64,000 nucleotides of DNA from assembly GCA_022448365.1 (NCBI GenBank), contig JAKVCS010000003.1, positions 1,584,077 through 1,648,076 of the forward strand. The letters run 5' to 3'. Both the position numbers and the translations under genes were made by a program. Below, piece after piece: positions 49,455-58,166 of the stretch (positions within the stretch are counted from its first letter, which is position 1; every line of letters begins with the position of its first letter). Source of the DNA: Saccharospirillaceae bacterium. Its GTDB lineage: Bacteria; Pseudomonadota; Gammaproteobacteria; Pseudomonadales; Oceanobacteraceae. The notes under the pieces were generated by a model. It had not been told where the DNA came from, did not search any database, and saw only the letters and a list, made by a program, of their open reading frames with translations.

Positions 49455-52400
49455 ATGAGCCACAAAGCAAACAGTATGGATATTTTTGTGCAACGTCCGG
49501 TGTTGGCTCTGGTGTTATCAGCAGTGATTATTCTCGCTGGTATCGGCGCTACCCGCTCGATTCCGATTTTACAGTTTCCGCAAATGGAAAGTGCGTCGCT
49601 ACAAGTCAGTACAGCGTATGTGGGGGCATCTGCCGATGTCGTACAGGGCTTTGTTACCGAGCCGATTGAGCGCGTGATGTCGACCATTCCCGGCGTCGAT
49701 TACGTTGACTCCCGAACCATGGCGGGTCTGAGCACTGTGACCGCATGGTTGAAATTAAATGAAAACAGCACCGATGCGCTGGCAGAGGCCACCGCACGTC
49801 TGAGCCAGATCCGTTTCGAATTGCCAGCAGGCGCTGAGAACCCAGCGGTATCGGTTACCCGTGCCGATTCTCAAAATGCGTTGTTTTATCTGGATGTCTT
49901 CAGCGAACAAATGAGTCGCGCGCAGGTATCGGATTACCTCAACCGCAATGTGAACCCCGTTTTATCATCGATTGATGGCGTGCAAAGAGTGGCCCTGGAA
50001 GGTGGACGTAATCCCGCCATGCGGGTGTGGATTGATCCGATGAAACTGGCCAGCTTTGACTTGGGCGCAAGTGACGTCATGGCCGCATTACAGGCCAATA
50101 ATATTATCGCCACTGTCGGTAACAGCGAGAATTCACGCCAGCGTATTAACCTGTTGGCCAACACCACATTACGCAGTGTCGATGACTTCGAGAATATCGT
50201 GATTAATCGCAAAGACGGTACTTTATTACGCCTAAAGGATATCGCACAGGTTGAGATGGGCGAAGAGGAAGGCGAAGTCGATGCACGCTATACCAAACGC
50301 AGCACTACCTTTATTTCAGTATGGCCAATGCCGGGCGCGAATGAAATTGAAGTGGGCGATGCGGTGTATGCCGTTCTGGAGAAAATCAACCCAACATTAC
50401 CCGCCGACATGCGCATAGACCATGGTTACGACGGCACCATTTATATGCGCAACTCATTAAAAGAAATCTTCACGACTCTGGCTGAAACCGTGGTTCTGGT
50501 TGGCATTGTGGTTATTGCGTTGATGGGCTCTTTTCGCACAGCACTGGTACCACTGGTGACGATACCGATTTCCATTTTAGGAGCCATCGCTGCTATGTCG
50601 CTGCTGGGATTCTCATTAAATCTGTTAACGGTGCTGGCGATCGTGTTATCGGTTGGTTTAGTGGTCGACGATGCCATTGTGGTGGTTGAGAACGTTGCCC
50701 GTTATATGCGTCAGGGGATGTCGCGTACCCAGGCCGCTTTAATCAGCTCGCGCCAATTGTTGGTTCCGATTATTGCGATGACCTTAACACTGGCAGCGGT
50801 GTATGCACCGATCGGGTTTCTATCCGGTTTAACCGGTTTATTATTCCGAGAGTTTGCCTTCACCCTCGCCGTTGCCGTTTTAATTTCCGGCATCGTTGCC
50901 ATTACTCTCTCGCCTATCATGAGTGCCTATGTTTCCCCCGAGGGTGGAAAAGAAGGTCGCTTAACCGTATGGGTTAACCAGCGCTTTGAGCAGTTACAGA
51001 ATCTTTATCTCACGTTCCTTAATGGTGTTTTTGCCTGGCGTCCTCAGGTGATTTTTGCTGCCATTTTTATTGCTCTGCTATCAGTCCCTTTTTATCTTTT
51101 ATCACAAAAAGAGCTGGCGCCGGTTGAAGACCAAAGCAGCATTTTGGTCGTTCTGGAATCATCACCAGAGTCGTCTATCGAATACACCGTGAATGAAATG
51201 AATCATGTGGTTGATCAGCTGATGTCTCTGGAAAGCGCACAGGGCGTATGGCAGATATTGCGTGCCGCAGGTGGCTTTTCTGGCGTGAATCTGGGAGAAA
51301 CGAATGAACGCGAGCAAAGCGTTCAGGAAGTTCTGCCACAACTGTTTGGTGAATTATCCGGTATTGCAGGCGTGCGTGCTCTGCCTATCCTGCCATCAGC
51401 CCTGCCAACCGCAGGTCAGTTTGATGTTGAATTAGTGGTTCAGGGACCCGATGATTACGCCACCATGCGCAATTATGTCGATCAGCTATTAGCGGCTGGT
51501 TTTGCCAGTGGTAAATTTTTATTTGTCGACAGCGATTTAAAAGTTGACCTGCCACAAGTAAAGTTAAAACTCGATCGTGAACGTATAGCTGACCTTGGTA
51601 TGAATATTAATACCGTCAGCCAGCAGCTATCCGCATTGATGTCGGGTAACTTTGTTAATCGTTTCGATGCGGATGGTAAAGCCTACCAAGTTATCCCACG
51701 CGTGAAAAATAACGCCCGAAATAATGCCGAACAAATATTAAATCTGCGTATACGCACACCGTCCGGTGATTTGTTACCGCTATCGGCGATGGCGACACTG
51801 GAACAGGAGATCGCTCCTCGTGCGCTGGGTAAATTCAACCAACAGAAATCTTTCCGCATTATGGGTGGTGTTATTCCAGGCTTTACCAAAGAACAGGGTT
51901 TAGCGACGCTGGAACAAGCGGCAGCTGAGATTCTGCCGCAAACCTACAGCATTGATTATGCTGGTGAATCACGTCAGTTACGCCAGGAAGGGAATACATT
52001 GATTGGTGTATTACTGGTTGCGCTGGTCGTCGTTTACCTGGTTTTGACCGTACAATTTAACAGTTTTCGTGATCCGTTAGTGGTATTGCTGGGTAGCGTC
52101 CCCCTGGCCCTCGCGGGGGCACTGATGTTGCCATTTATCAGCTTGACCAGTGTGAACATCTATTCACAGATTGGACTGATTACGTTGGTCGGTTTAATCG
52201 CTAAAAATGGCATCTTAATTGTTGAATTCGCAAACCATTTGCAGGAACAGGGACTGGATAAACTGAATGCCGCGAAGCAGGCTGCGATCACCCGTTTGCG
52301 TCCGGTACTTATGACCACTGCCGCCACTGTACTGGGTCATTTTCCGCTGGTATTGGTTACCGGCCCCGGTGCAGAAGCACGTAACAGCATCGGAATTATC

Positions 52401-52544
52401 CTGGTTGGCGGTATGATTATTGGCACTCTGTTTACTCTGGTGGTTTTACCGGTGATTTATCAGATGCTGGCGGAAGATCGCCATGGCCATAAACATGAAG
52501 AGGAACAGTGTGAAATCGAAGGCACATTTGTAACCCACACCTAA
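49455..52544 (+). CDS. RND multidrug efflux pump (HAE1 type)
   Basis: 1029 residues, the normal size for AcrB/MexB-type pumps. Opens MDIFVQRPVLALVLSAVIILAG and has twelve predicted helices in two sets with large periplasmic loops. Proton-relay residues are present: the Asp pair in GLVVDDAIVVVENVARYM (near 405) and the Lys in VGLIAKNGILIVEFAN (near 925). It uses the proton gradient to export toxic compounds. No outer membrane factor is encoded nearby, so it must borrow a TolC-type channel from elsewhere. Substrate unknown. Confidence 0.95.
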   Translation: MSHKANSMDIFVQRPVLALVLSAVIILAGIGATRSIPILQFPQMESASLQVSTAYVGASADVVQGFVTEPIERVMSTIPGVDYVDSRTMAGLSTVTAWLKLNENSTDALAEATARLSQIRFELPAGAENPAVSVTRADSQNALFYLDVFSEQMSRAQVSDYLNRNVNPVLSSIDGVQRVALEGGRNPAMRVWIDPMKLASFDLGASDVMAALQANNIIATVGNSENSRQRINLLANTTLRSVDDFENIVINRKDGTLLRLKDIAQVEMGEEEGEVDARYTKRSTTFISVWPMPGANEIEVGDAVYAVLEKINPTLPADMRIDHGYDGTIYMRNSLKEIFTTLAETVVLVGIVVIALMGSFRTALVPLVTIPISILGAIAAMSLLGFSLNLLTVLAIVLSVGLVVDDAIVVVENVARYMRQGMSRTQAALISSRQLLVPIIAMTLTLAAVYAPIGFLSGLTGLLFREFAFTLAVAVLISGIVAITLSPIMSAYVSPEGGKEGRLTVWVNQRFEQLQNLYLTFLNGVFAWRPQVIFAAIFIALLSVPFYLLSQKELAPVEDQSSILVVLESSPESSIEYTVNEMNHVVDQLMSLESAQGVWQILRAAGGFSGVNLGETNEREQSVQEVLPQLFGELSGIAGVRALPILPSALPTAGQFDVELVVQGPDDYATMRNYVDQLLAAGFASGKFLFVDSDLKVDLPQVKLKLDRERIADLGMNINTVSQQLSALMSGNFVNRFDADGKAYQVIPRVKNNARNNAEQILNLRIRTPSGDLLPLSAMATLEQEIAPRALGKFNQQKSFRIMGGVIPGFTKEQGLATLEQAAAEILPQTYSIDYAGESRQLRQEGNTLIGVLLVALVVVYLVLTVQFNSFRDPLVVLLGSVPLALAGALMLPFISLTSVNIYSQIGLITLVGLIAKNGILIVEFANHLQEQGLDKLNAAKQAAITRLRPVLMTTAATVLGHFPLVLVTGPGAEARNSIGIILVGGMIIGTLFTLVVLPVIYQMLAEDRHGHKHEEEQCEIEGTFVTHT

Positions 52545-52602
52545 CAGGTTAGCTGGCAAATCACCGCATATGAGAGAGTGTTTTGCAAACACCGAAAAAA
52601 TA

Positions 52603-52629
52603 AAAACGGCTGCAAGTTGCAGCCGTTTT
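52603..52629 (+). terminator. terminator after the RND gene
   Basis: AAAACGGCTGCAA, G, TTGCAGCCGTTTT: perfect stem with a one-base centre, followed by GTTG. The effective loop will be wider. Confidence 0.75.
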
Positions 52630-52709
52630 GTTGTCTGAACCAGACATAACGTACAAAAAATTAACGCAACAACCCGGTAAATGATCAGCAGGCTCGTTAT
52701 ACTGGCGTC

Positions 52710-53948
52710 ATGAATCATGATCTCAACCTTGTATTAAAGCGTCTGGCCTTATTACGCTTATCGATCGCGTCGATCTGGCTGATGTTTCTGGGCTATTTAC
52801 ACGTTGGCGGGTTTACCCAGCTGCAACCAGCCTGGGCACTGTTGGCGACTTATATGCCTTTACTGCTGATCAGTGTCTGGCAGAGCCAGAAACAGAACAT
52901 TAAAGAGTGGCATTTATTCTGTCACCTCGCATTTGAAGCACAATTGCTGGCGGGCTTATTGTTTTTTACCGGCGGTGCAACCAATCCGTTTATCTCGTAT
53001 TTTCTTGTACTGCTGGTCTTTTCCGCGTATAGCCTGAGCGGCACACTGGCATTCTGGATTACGGTTCTGTGTATTGTCGACTACAGCGTGCTGAGTCAAT
53101 GGTATCAGCCGTTACTGCTGGCAACACATCAGCACGATATGACCAGCAGGTCTTTATTCAGCTGGCATCTGGCTGGTATGTGGCTGACCTTTGTGATCAG
53201 CGCACTGATTGTGACCATCTTTATTCCCATGTTATTAAAAGCGCGTCAGAGCCAGCAGCATGAGATTCAGCAGCTGAGAGAACAACAGCTAAAGAACGAA
53301 CAGCTAATTGGTATCGCCACACTTGCCGCAGGCACTGCTCACGAAATGGGCACACCACTGATGACCATGAGTATGATTCTGGATGACGCCGACCAACAAC
53401 CATTATTAGCAGAAGATCTGGAAATCCTGCACGAACAAGTGGCTACCTGTCGCCAGTCTCTGCAAAAACTTGCGAATGCTGGCCGCAGTGTTCATGAAAC
53501 CGGAGATCAGGAAGCGCATGCGTGGTTGAGTAATCTGCTGCATCGCTGGCGCCTGAGTCACCCGAATGCGGTATGGCGGGACAATGGCATCAGCACCGTT
53601 GCGTTGTTACCAAATTCGCCCTTACTGGATCAGGCATTATTAAACCTGCTGGATAACGCCGCTGAGGCCGGTCGACAACCGATTGTATTAACCACAAAAA
53701 TCATTGACCATCATTGGCAGTTGTCGATCCTGCAGCCAGATGCGGTCGCTGCAGATCAGCTCAATCAACAACGTTTATTCTACAGTCAGAAAGAGGACGG
53801 TATGGGAATTGGCCTATACCTCAGCAATGCCAGTGTCGAACAGTTCGGCGGCTCAATTCATTTATCAGAAGCCACGAATGGCGGCAGCTTATGTCAACTC
53901 CGTCTTCCGCTGGTGGTAAAAAAAACAAAAGCAGCTCATGACCAATAA
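52710..53948 (+). CDS. regB: RegB/PrrB-type redox sensor histidine kinase
   Basis: 412 residues. Six membrane helices (about residues 15-180). They include FFTGGATNPFISYF near 88, the GGxxNPF ubiquinone-sensing motif of RegB. A coiled region leads to the H-box LAAGTAHEMGTPLMTM near 206, then EQVATCRQSLQKL near 247 with the Cys that is redox-active in RegB. ATPase boxes NLLDNAAEAG and GMGIGLYLS follow. Senses the state of the quinone pool and phosphorylates the partner RegA, whose gene overlaps its end by 11 bases. In pseudomonads the pair is called RoxSR. Confidence 0.9.
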   Translation: MNHDLNLVLKRLALLRLSIASIWLMFLGYLHVGGFTQLQPAWALLATYMPLLLISVWQSQKQNIKEWHLFCHLAFEAQLLAGLLFFTGGATNPFISYFLVLLVFSAYSLSGTLAFWITVLCIVDYSVLSQWYQPLLLATHQHDMTSRSLFSWHLAGMWLTFVISALIVTIFIPMLLKARQSQQHEIQQLREQQLKNEQLIGIATLAAGTAHEMGTPLMTMSMILDDADQQPLLAEDLEILHEQVATCRQSLQKLANAGRSVHETGDQEAHAWLSNLLHRWRLSHPNAVWRDNGISTVALLPNSPLLDQALLNLLDNAAEAGRQPIVLTTKIIDHHWQLSILQPDAVAADQLNQQRLFYSQKEDGMGIGLYLSNASVEQFGGSIHLSEATNGGSLCQLRLPLVVKKTKAAHDQ

Positions 53949-54468
53949 ACGTATTTTAGTCATCGATGACGACTTACACTTTGCCAAGGTACTATGCCGT
54001 AGCCTGGAACGTCATGGCTACACCAGCTGGCTTGCCGAAAATGCAGAACAAGCACTGCTAATGGCCAATGACCATCAACCAGACTGGATCACACTGGACC
54101 TGCGCCTTGAACAGGATTCTGGCCTGCAACTGATTCAACCACTCAAACAGCGGCTCCCTGATGTCCGTATTGTGATGCTCACTGGCTACGCCAGCATTCC
54201 CACAGCAGTCGAAGCAGTAAAGCTGGGCGCTCACAATTACCTGCATAAACCGGCTACTCTGCAAGAGTTGATGAATGCTTTTTCAGACAACCCGCAAACA
54301 CAGGAGGTCGAACAAACTCCTGAAGTGATGTCGGTTGATCGCATGGAATGGGAACATATTCAAAGAGTGCTGAATGAGAATAACGGCAACATCTCCGCTA
54401 CCGCCAGAGCCCTTAATATGCATCGCCGCACATTACAAAGAAAGCTTCAGAAATACGCCCCCCGATAA
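53938..54468 (+). CDS. regA: RegA/PrrA-type response regulator
   Basis: 176 residues. Receiver domain: ILVIDDD at 6-12, phosphorylated Asp in ITLDLRLEQDSG near 53, VMLTGYASI near 82, LHKPAT near 105. A short linker leads to a Fis-type HTH: NGNISATARALNMHRRTLQRKLQKYAPR in pieces at the C-terminus, nearly identical in pattern to RegA. Controls respiratory and redox genes. The overlap with regB indicates translational coupling. Confidence 0.92.
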   Translation: MTNKRILVIDDDLHFAKVLCRSLERHGYTSWLAENAEQALLMANDHQPDWITLDLRLEQDSGLQLIQPLKQRLPDVRIVMLTGYASIPTAVEAVKLGAHNYLHKPATLQELMNAFSDNPQTQEVEQTPEVMSVDRMEWEHIQRVLNENNGNISATARALNMHRRTLQRKLQKYAPR

Positions 54469-54548
54469 ATAATAACGGCAAAGCCGACGATGTTATTAAG
54501 CCAGAACACATTCAGTACAGTATGAAAAACGCACGCATACGCCAGTAT

Positions 54549-54596
54549 GCACGTTCATCAACTGGAACGTTCAACAACTGGAACGTTCAACAACCG
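54549..54596. repeat. three tandem 16-base repeats carrying GAACGTTC
   Basis: GCACGTTCATCAACTG, GAACGTTCAACAACTG, GAACGTTCAACAACCG: the last two differ at one base. Each of the last two has the 8-base palindrome GAACGTTC. They lie between two convergent genes. Confidence 0.8.
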
Positions 54597-54613
54597 TCTC
54601 AGCATTATTAGCA

Positions 54614-55291
54614 TCAGCGAAAATAAGAATCTTCATCGAAAGTACTTAGCCAGCGATTATGGAATGCCACCATACCGGCGATAAACATGCCGTTGACCAC
54701 ACCTTCAGGAAACATCATCATCGGTAAATATCGTAAATAGTCACGCCAGATGGTGTCCCAGCTATGAATATCCAGGCCCCACATCAGGCCACTGCGTAAC
54801 ACGTCAGAAAAGGCATGGGTAAATCCGGCGTTGAAAAAACCCGCCACCAGAATATAGACAAATGGGTTATGCACCATGCGCCTGTACACGACCAGATAAA
54901 ATGCGTAACTGAATAAAATCGGAAGGACACTGAAAAACAGATATTGAAAACCAAACTCGAGCCATTCGAGCTTACCGGTTAGCAACATGATTAACTGCAC
55001 AAAAGCAGCTGCAATCAGCGCTAATGGCCATCCCATCAACAACATGATGCCTGTGTATCCCAGAATGTGAAAATGCATACCGGGAAGAATACCGGCTCGC
55101 ATCTGCCAGAACACGGCCAGCACCACCACACTGCCCCAGAAGAAGTGCTGTGTACCACGATACTCTTTTAGCGCATCCCAACTTACGGCGCGTGCGGCAA
55201 ACGCCATTACCAACAAACTGACAACGGCCGTTGTCAACAACAGACTGTAAGGTATAAAACGAACAACAGAATCAAAACTGGATTCGGCCAT
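54614..55291 (-). CDS. CbiM-like energy-coupling factor transporter membrane component
   Basis: 225 residues with about six to seven hydrophobic helices. GMHFHILGYTGIMLLMGWPLALIAAAFVQL near residue 70-100 (in pieces) resembles the CbiM core, where His residues near the N-terminus bind metal. Pseudomonads have similar stand-alone proteins. No ATPase or T-component is encoded here. Lies 35 bases after rimI, so it may be the last gene of leuA-holD-rimI. Metal transport (Co or Ni) would be the family guess; it is not shown by the sequence. Confidence 0.65.
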   Translation of the reverse strand: MAESSFDSVVRFIPYSLLLTTAVVSLLVMAFAARAVSWDALKEYRGTQHFFWGSVVVLAVFWQMRAGILPGMHFHILGYTGIMLLMGWPLALIAAAFVQLIMLLTGKLEWLEFGFQYLFFSVLPILFSYAFYLVVYRRMVHNPFVYILVAGFFNAGFTHAFSDVLRSGLMWGLDIHSWDTIWRDYLRYLPMMMFPEGVVNGMFIAGMVAFHNRWLSTFDEDSYFR

Positions 55292-55326
55292 CTGAATACA
55301 TCTCTGTTCAGGTCAGAGTGAAAAAG

Positions 55327-55779
55327 TCATAGCGGTAAGCCAAGTAGCAGGGCGTCTTCGCGCCCAGAGCTTTTGCCGCTTTCATCAAATACAGGGTAGT
55401 AGTTGGTGCGCCGGCCTAACTCGCAAAAGCCGGCTTTTTCGTATAACGCAATTCCCACGTGATTACTTTCCCGAACCTCAAGAAATATCTGCTCAGCCTG
55501 ATGGCGCTGTGCCTGCGCGATCACCTGATTGAGCATCTTACTGCCCAAACCCCGGCCCTGCATGTCAGGGTGCACAGCAATCGTCAGTAACTCGGCTTCA
55601 CCGGCTATGGCAGAAACCACAGAGTGTGCCTGAATAACGCCAGCCTCCTCACACACCCAACAGGTGTCGGGTTTTTCCAGATAGCGTTGCATAATACTGG
55701 CTGCCCAGGGATGGGAATGCGCAGCTTGTTCGACCCGCATAATGGCATCCAGATCTGACCGAAGTGCCGGACGAATCAC
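55327..55779 (-). CDS. rimI: ribosomal protein S18-alanine N-acetyltransferase
   Basis: 150 residues from GTG 55779 (VIRPALRSDLDAIM). The longer frame to 55962 lies inside the upstream gene. GNAT fold: LLTIAVHPDMQGRGLGSKMLNQVI near residue 68 (acetyl-CoA loop Q-G-R-G-L-G) and IFLEVRESNHVGIALYEKAGFCELGRRTNYY near 98-128 in pieces. The RimI-type AEQIFLEVRESN is clear. GTGA overlaps the upstream gene's stop by four bases. Acetylates the S18 N-terminus. Confidence 0.92.
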   Translation of the reverse strand: MIRPALRSDLDAIMRVEQAAHSHPWAASIMQRYLEKPDTCWVCEEAGVIQAHSVVSAIAGEAELLTIAVHPDMQGRGLGSKMLNQVIAQAQRHQAEQIFLEVRESNHVGIALYEKAGFCELGRRTNYYPVFDESGKSSGREDALLLGLPL

Positions 55780-56510
55780 AGCTGACCATCCTGAGCCAGA
55801 AGAACTTGCCACAAGCGGCGTTTCTCTGATGCAGACTGCATAACCGACTGAGTATCGGCAGCGACAAACGACAATTGAGCTCCGCACTGAGGCAACCACT
55901 CCTGTGCGGCGTCGCCAAAGGCAATCAGATATTGAACCCCTTGGCCGGCAAAATGTTGCCATTGGGCAGACAGTGCCTGTTGTGCCACTGCGCGCCCCTG
56001 ATCCTGATGACTGGATTCAATAAATGGCCAGCGGAAACACAGAGGTGCCTGCATTATTTCAATGGGTTGCCTCATACCCATCATCACTCGATGAGCAAAC
56101 CGCATCATGGAATCGAGCTGCTGAGCATCACTGCAAACCCATAAACCGCGTTGACCGATGCGCAAGAAGTGTAATTCGAACCGGGGAGGAGTCAGGTCGG
56201 TCGGCGCTGAGTTCGCCACTGGCAATTCTGTAACCACGGATTCTTCCGCCACCGGCTGAGTAGCTGGCTGCGAAGCAGCCAACTTTTCAGCGACTTTAGT
56301 GGCTGCATCACCAACCGCCAGCAACTCCGCTGCCATGACAGGCGGGATGTGATGGGATTGAGCGAATTGCTCAACTTCCGCATGAGAATGGTGGTTGGCT
56401 GCAACCGGTGGAAGCCAGCGGGGTGCCGGAGCATGAGGCAGAGGCTCACGCGGCATCCACTGAGTGATACCCATTGCCTGCAAATAATCGAGCCGAGTTT
56501 GCTCCAGCAT
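55776..56510 (-). CDS. holD: possible DNA polymerase III psi subunit (HolD-like), extended
   Basis: 244 residues. The N-terminus RLDYLQAMGITQWMPREPL resembles E. coli HolD (..LQQLGITQWSLRRP), the segment that binds the clamp loader. The gene lies directly before rimI with a 4-base overlap, as holD does in E. coli. The C-terminal part (FELHFLRIGQRGLWVCSD to the end) could be the psi fold. Between them lies a low-complexity stretch (about residues 60-100, rich in Ala, Pro, Val) that makes it longer than the usual 137 residues. The match is short, so the call is tentative. Confidence 0.5.
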   Translation of the reverse strand: MLEQTRLDYLQAMGITQWMPREPLPHAPAPRWLPPVAANHHSHAEVEQFAQSHHIPPVMAAELLAVGDAATKVAEKLAASQPATQPVAEESVVTELPVANSAPTDLTPPRFELHFLRIGQRGLWVCSDAQQLDSMMRFAHRVMMGMRQPIEIMQAPLCFRWPFIESSHQDQGRAVAQQALSAQWQHFAGQGVQYLIAFGDAAQEWLPQCGAQLSFVAADTQSVMQSASEKRRLWQVLLAQDGQL

Positions 56511-56521
56511 AGAAATAAGAC

Positions 56522-58069
56522 TTATACGCCTTCAGCTTGAGGATGCCGACGTTCGCCACCATCCAACAGATTCAACGCATGAATGTAGGCCTTAGCAGAC
56601 GCAATAACGATATCGGTATCAGCACCGTTACCGTTAACAATACGCCCACCTTTTTCCAAACGAACGGTCACTTCACCCTGAGAATCGGTTCCCTCAGTGA
56701 TCGCATTCACAGAATACAACAACAGATTAGCTCCGGATTGAGCAACCGCTTCAATCGCTTTGAAGGAGGCATCGACCGGACCACTGCCGTCAGACTTGTT
56801 CTTGAATTCTTCACCATTACGGCTCACTACCACTTCCGATACCGGGGTCTCGCCCGTTGCAGAGTGGCTCTCCAGTGATACCAGCTTGTAAACATCCTCA
56901 ACCGCGGCCGCCTTAGCTTCCGATACTAACGCCTGTAAATCTTCGTCGAATATCTCATGCTTTTTATCGGCCAGATCTTTAAATCGGGCAAAAGCTTCAT
57001 TCAGTGCAGCGTCGGTATCGAAGGTAACACCCAACTCTTCCAGACGACTGCGAAAAGCAGCACGACCCGAGTGTTTACCCATAACCATTTTGTTAGCGCC
57101 CCAGCCCACATCCTCCGCTTTCATAATTTCGTAAGTTTCACGGTGTTTCAGCACGCCATCCTGATGAATACCGGACTCATGAGCAAAGGCATTAGCGCCA
57201 ACAATTGCTTTGTTCGGCTGTACCGGAAAACCGGTAATGGATGACACAAGGCGGGAAGTCGGGACAATATGAGTAGTATCAATACCCGTAGTAATATCGA
57301 ACAAATCACTGCGGGTGCGGGTCGCCATTACCAACTCTTCCAAAGACGCGTTACCGGCACGCTCACCCAGACCATTAATCGTGCATTCGACCTGGCGTGC
57401 GCCGTTGGCGACCGCAGATAAAGAGTTCGCCACCGCTAAACCTAAGTCATTATGGCAATGGACAGAGAAGATCGCTTTATCAGCATTAGGGATGCGTTCA
57501 ATCAGTGTTTTGATCTTTGCGCCAAACTCTTCCGGAATCGCATAACCAACGGTATCTGGAATATTAATAGTGGAAGCACCAGCATCAATGGCGGCTTCAA
57601 TAATACGACTCAGAAAATCGATTTCGGAACGGCCAGCGTCTTCGCAGGAAAACTCAACGTCATCAACAAAGCCACGCGCTTTTTTCACCGCATACACCGC
57701 TTGTTCAATCACCTGATCCGGCTGCATACGCAACTTATACTTCATGTGAATAGGCGAGGTAGCGATAAAGGTATGAATACGTGCCCGCTCGGCTTCTTTC
57801 AACGCTGCCGCGGCGTGTTCCAGGTCACGATCAACAGCGCGAGCCAGCGAGCAAATAGTACTCTCACGAACGTTTGCAGCCACCGCCTGAATGGCTTCAA
57901 AGTCTCCGGGGCTGGCAGCGGCAAAACCGGCTTCGATAACATCAACACGCATTTTTTCCAGTGCTTTGCCGATGCGAATCTTTTCATCTTTGGTCATCGA
58001 CGCGCCCGGGCTCTGCTCACCATCTCGCATCGTGGTATCAAAAATGACCAACCGGTCTTGCTGACTCAT
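56522..58069 (-). CDS. leuA: 2-isopropylmalate synthase
   Basis: 515 residues. Catalytic domain: [16 protein letters not shown] at the N-terminus, [13 protein letters not shown] near residue 202 (metal His pair), [15 protein letters not shown] near 230. The regulatory leucine-binding domain is C-terminal (about 390-515; [15 protein letters not shown]). First step of leucine synthesis from ketoisovalerate and acetyl-CoA. Stands first in a leftward run with holD-like, rimI and the CbiM-like gene. A perfect -10 TATAAT lies about 45 bases before the start. Confidence 0.97.
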   Translation of the reverse strand: MSQQDRLVIFDTTMRDGEQSPGASMTKDEKIRIGKALEKMRVDVIEAGFAAASPGDFEAIQAVAANVRESTICSLARAVDRDLEHAAAALKEAERARIHTFIATSPIHMKYKLRMQPDQVIEQAVYAVKKARGFVDDVEFSCEDAGRSEIDFLSRIIEAAIDAGASTINIPDTVGYAIPEEFGAKIKTLIERIPNADKAIFSVHCHNDLGLAVANSLSAVANGARQVECTINGLGERAGNASLEELVMATRTRSDLFDITTGIDTTHIVPTSRLVSSITGFPVQPNKAIVGANAFAHESGIHQDGVLKHRETYEIMKAEDVGWGANKMVMGKHSGRAAFRSRLEELGVTFDTDAALNEAFARFKDLADKKHEIFDEDLQALVSEAKAAAVEDVYKLVSLESHSATGETPVSEVVVSRNGEEFKNKSDGSGPVDASFKAIEAVAQSGANLLLYSVNAITEGTDSQGEVTVRLEKGGRIVNGNGADTDIVIASAKAYIHALNLLDGGERRHPQAEGV

Positions 58070-58112
58070 GTGCTACTCCACTGCTACAAAATCTTAGAAT
58101 AAGTATGGCGTC

Positions 58113-58118
58113 ATTATA
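58113..58118 (-). promoter_or_regulatory. -10 hexamer candidate for leuA
   Basis: TATAAT on the reverse strand in the 97-base gap before leuA. The -35 is poor by eye. No leucine-codon leader peptide was seen. Confidence 0.4.
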
Positions 58119-58166
58119 CGCGCGATACCGTGATTCTGCAGCAGCAAGGAGCGGATTAAGAGAGGT

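Noticed and set aside
49235..49687. 150-codon ORF antisense to the adaptor/pump junction
   Set aside because: It crosses two well-supported genes and has no start signal or recognisable domain.
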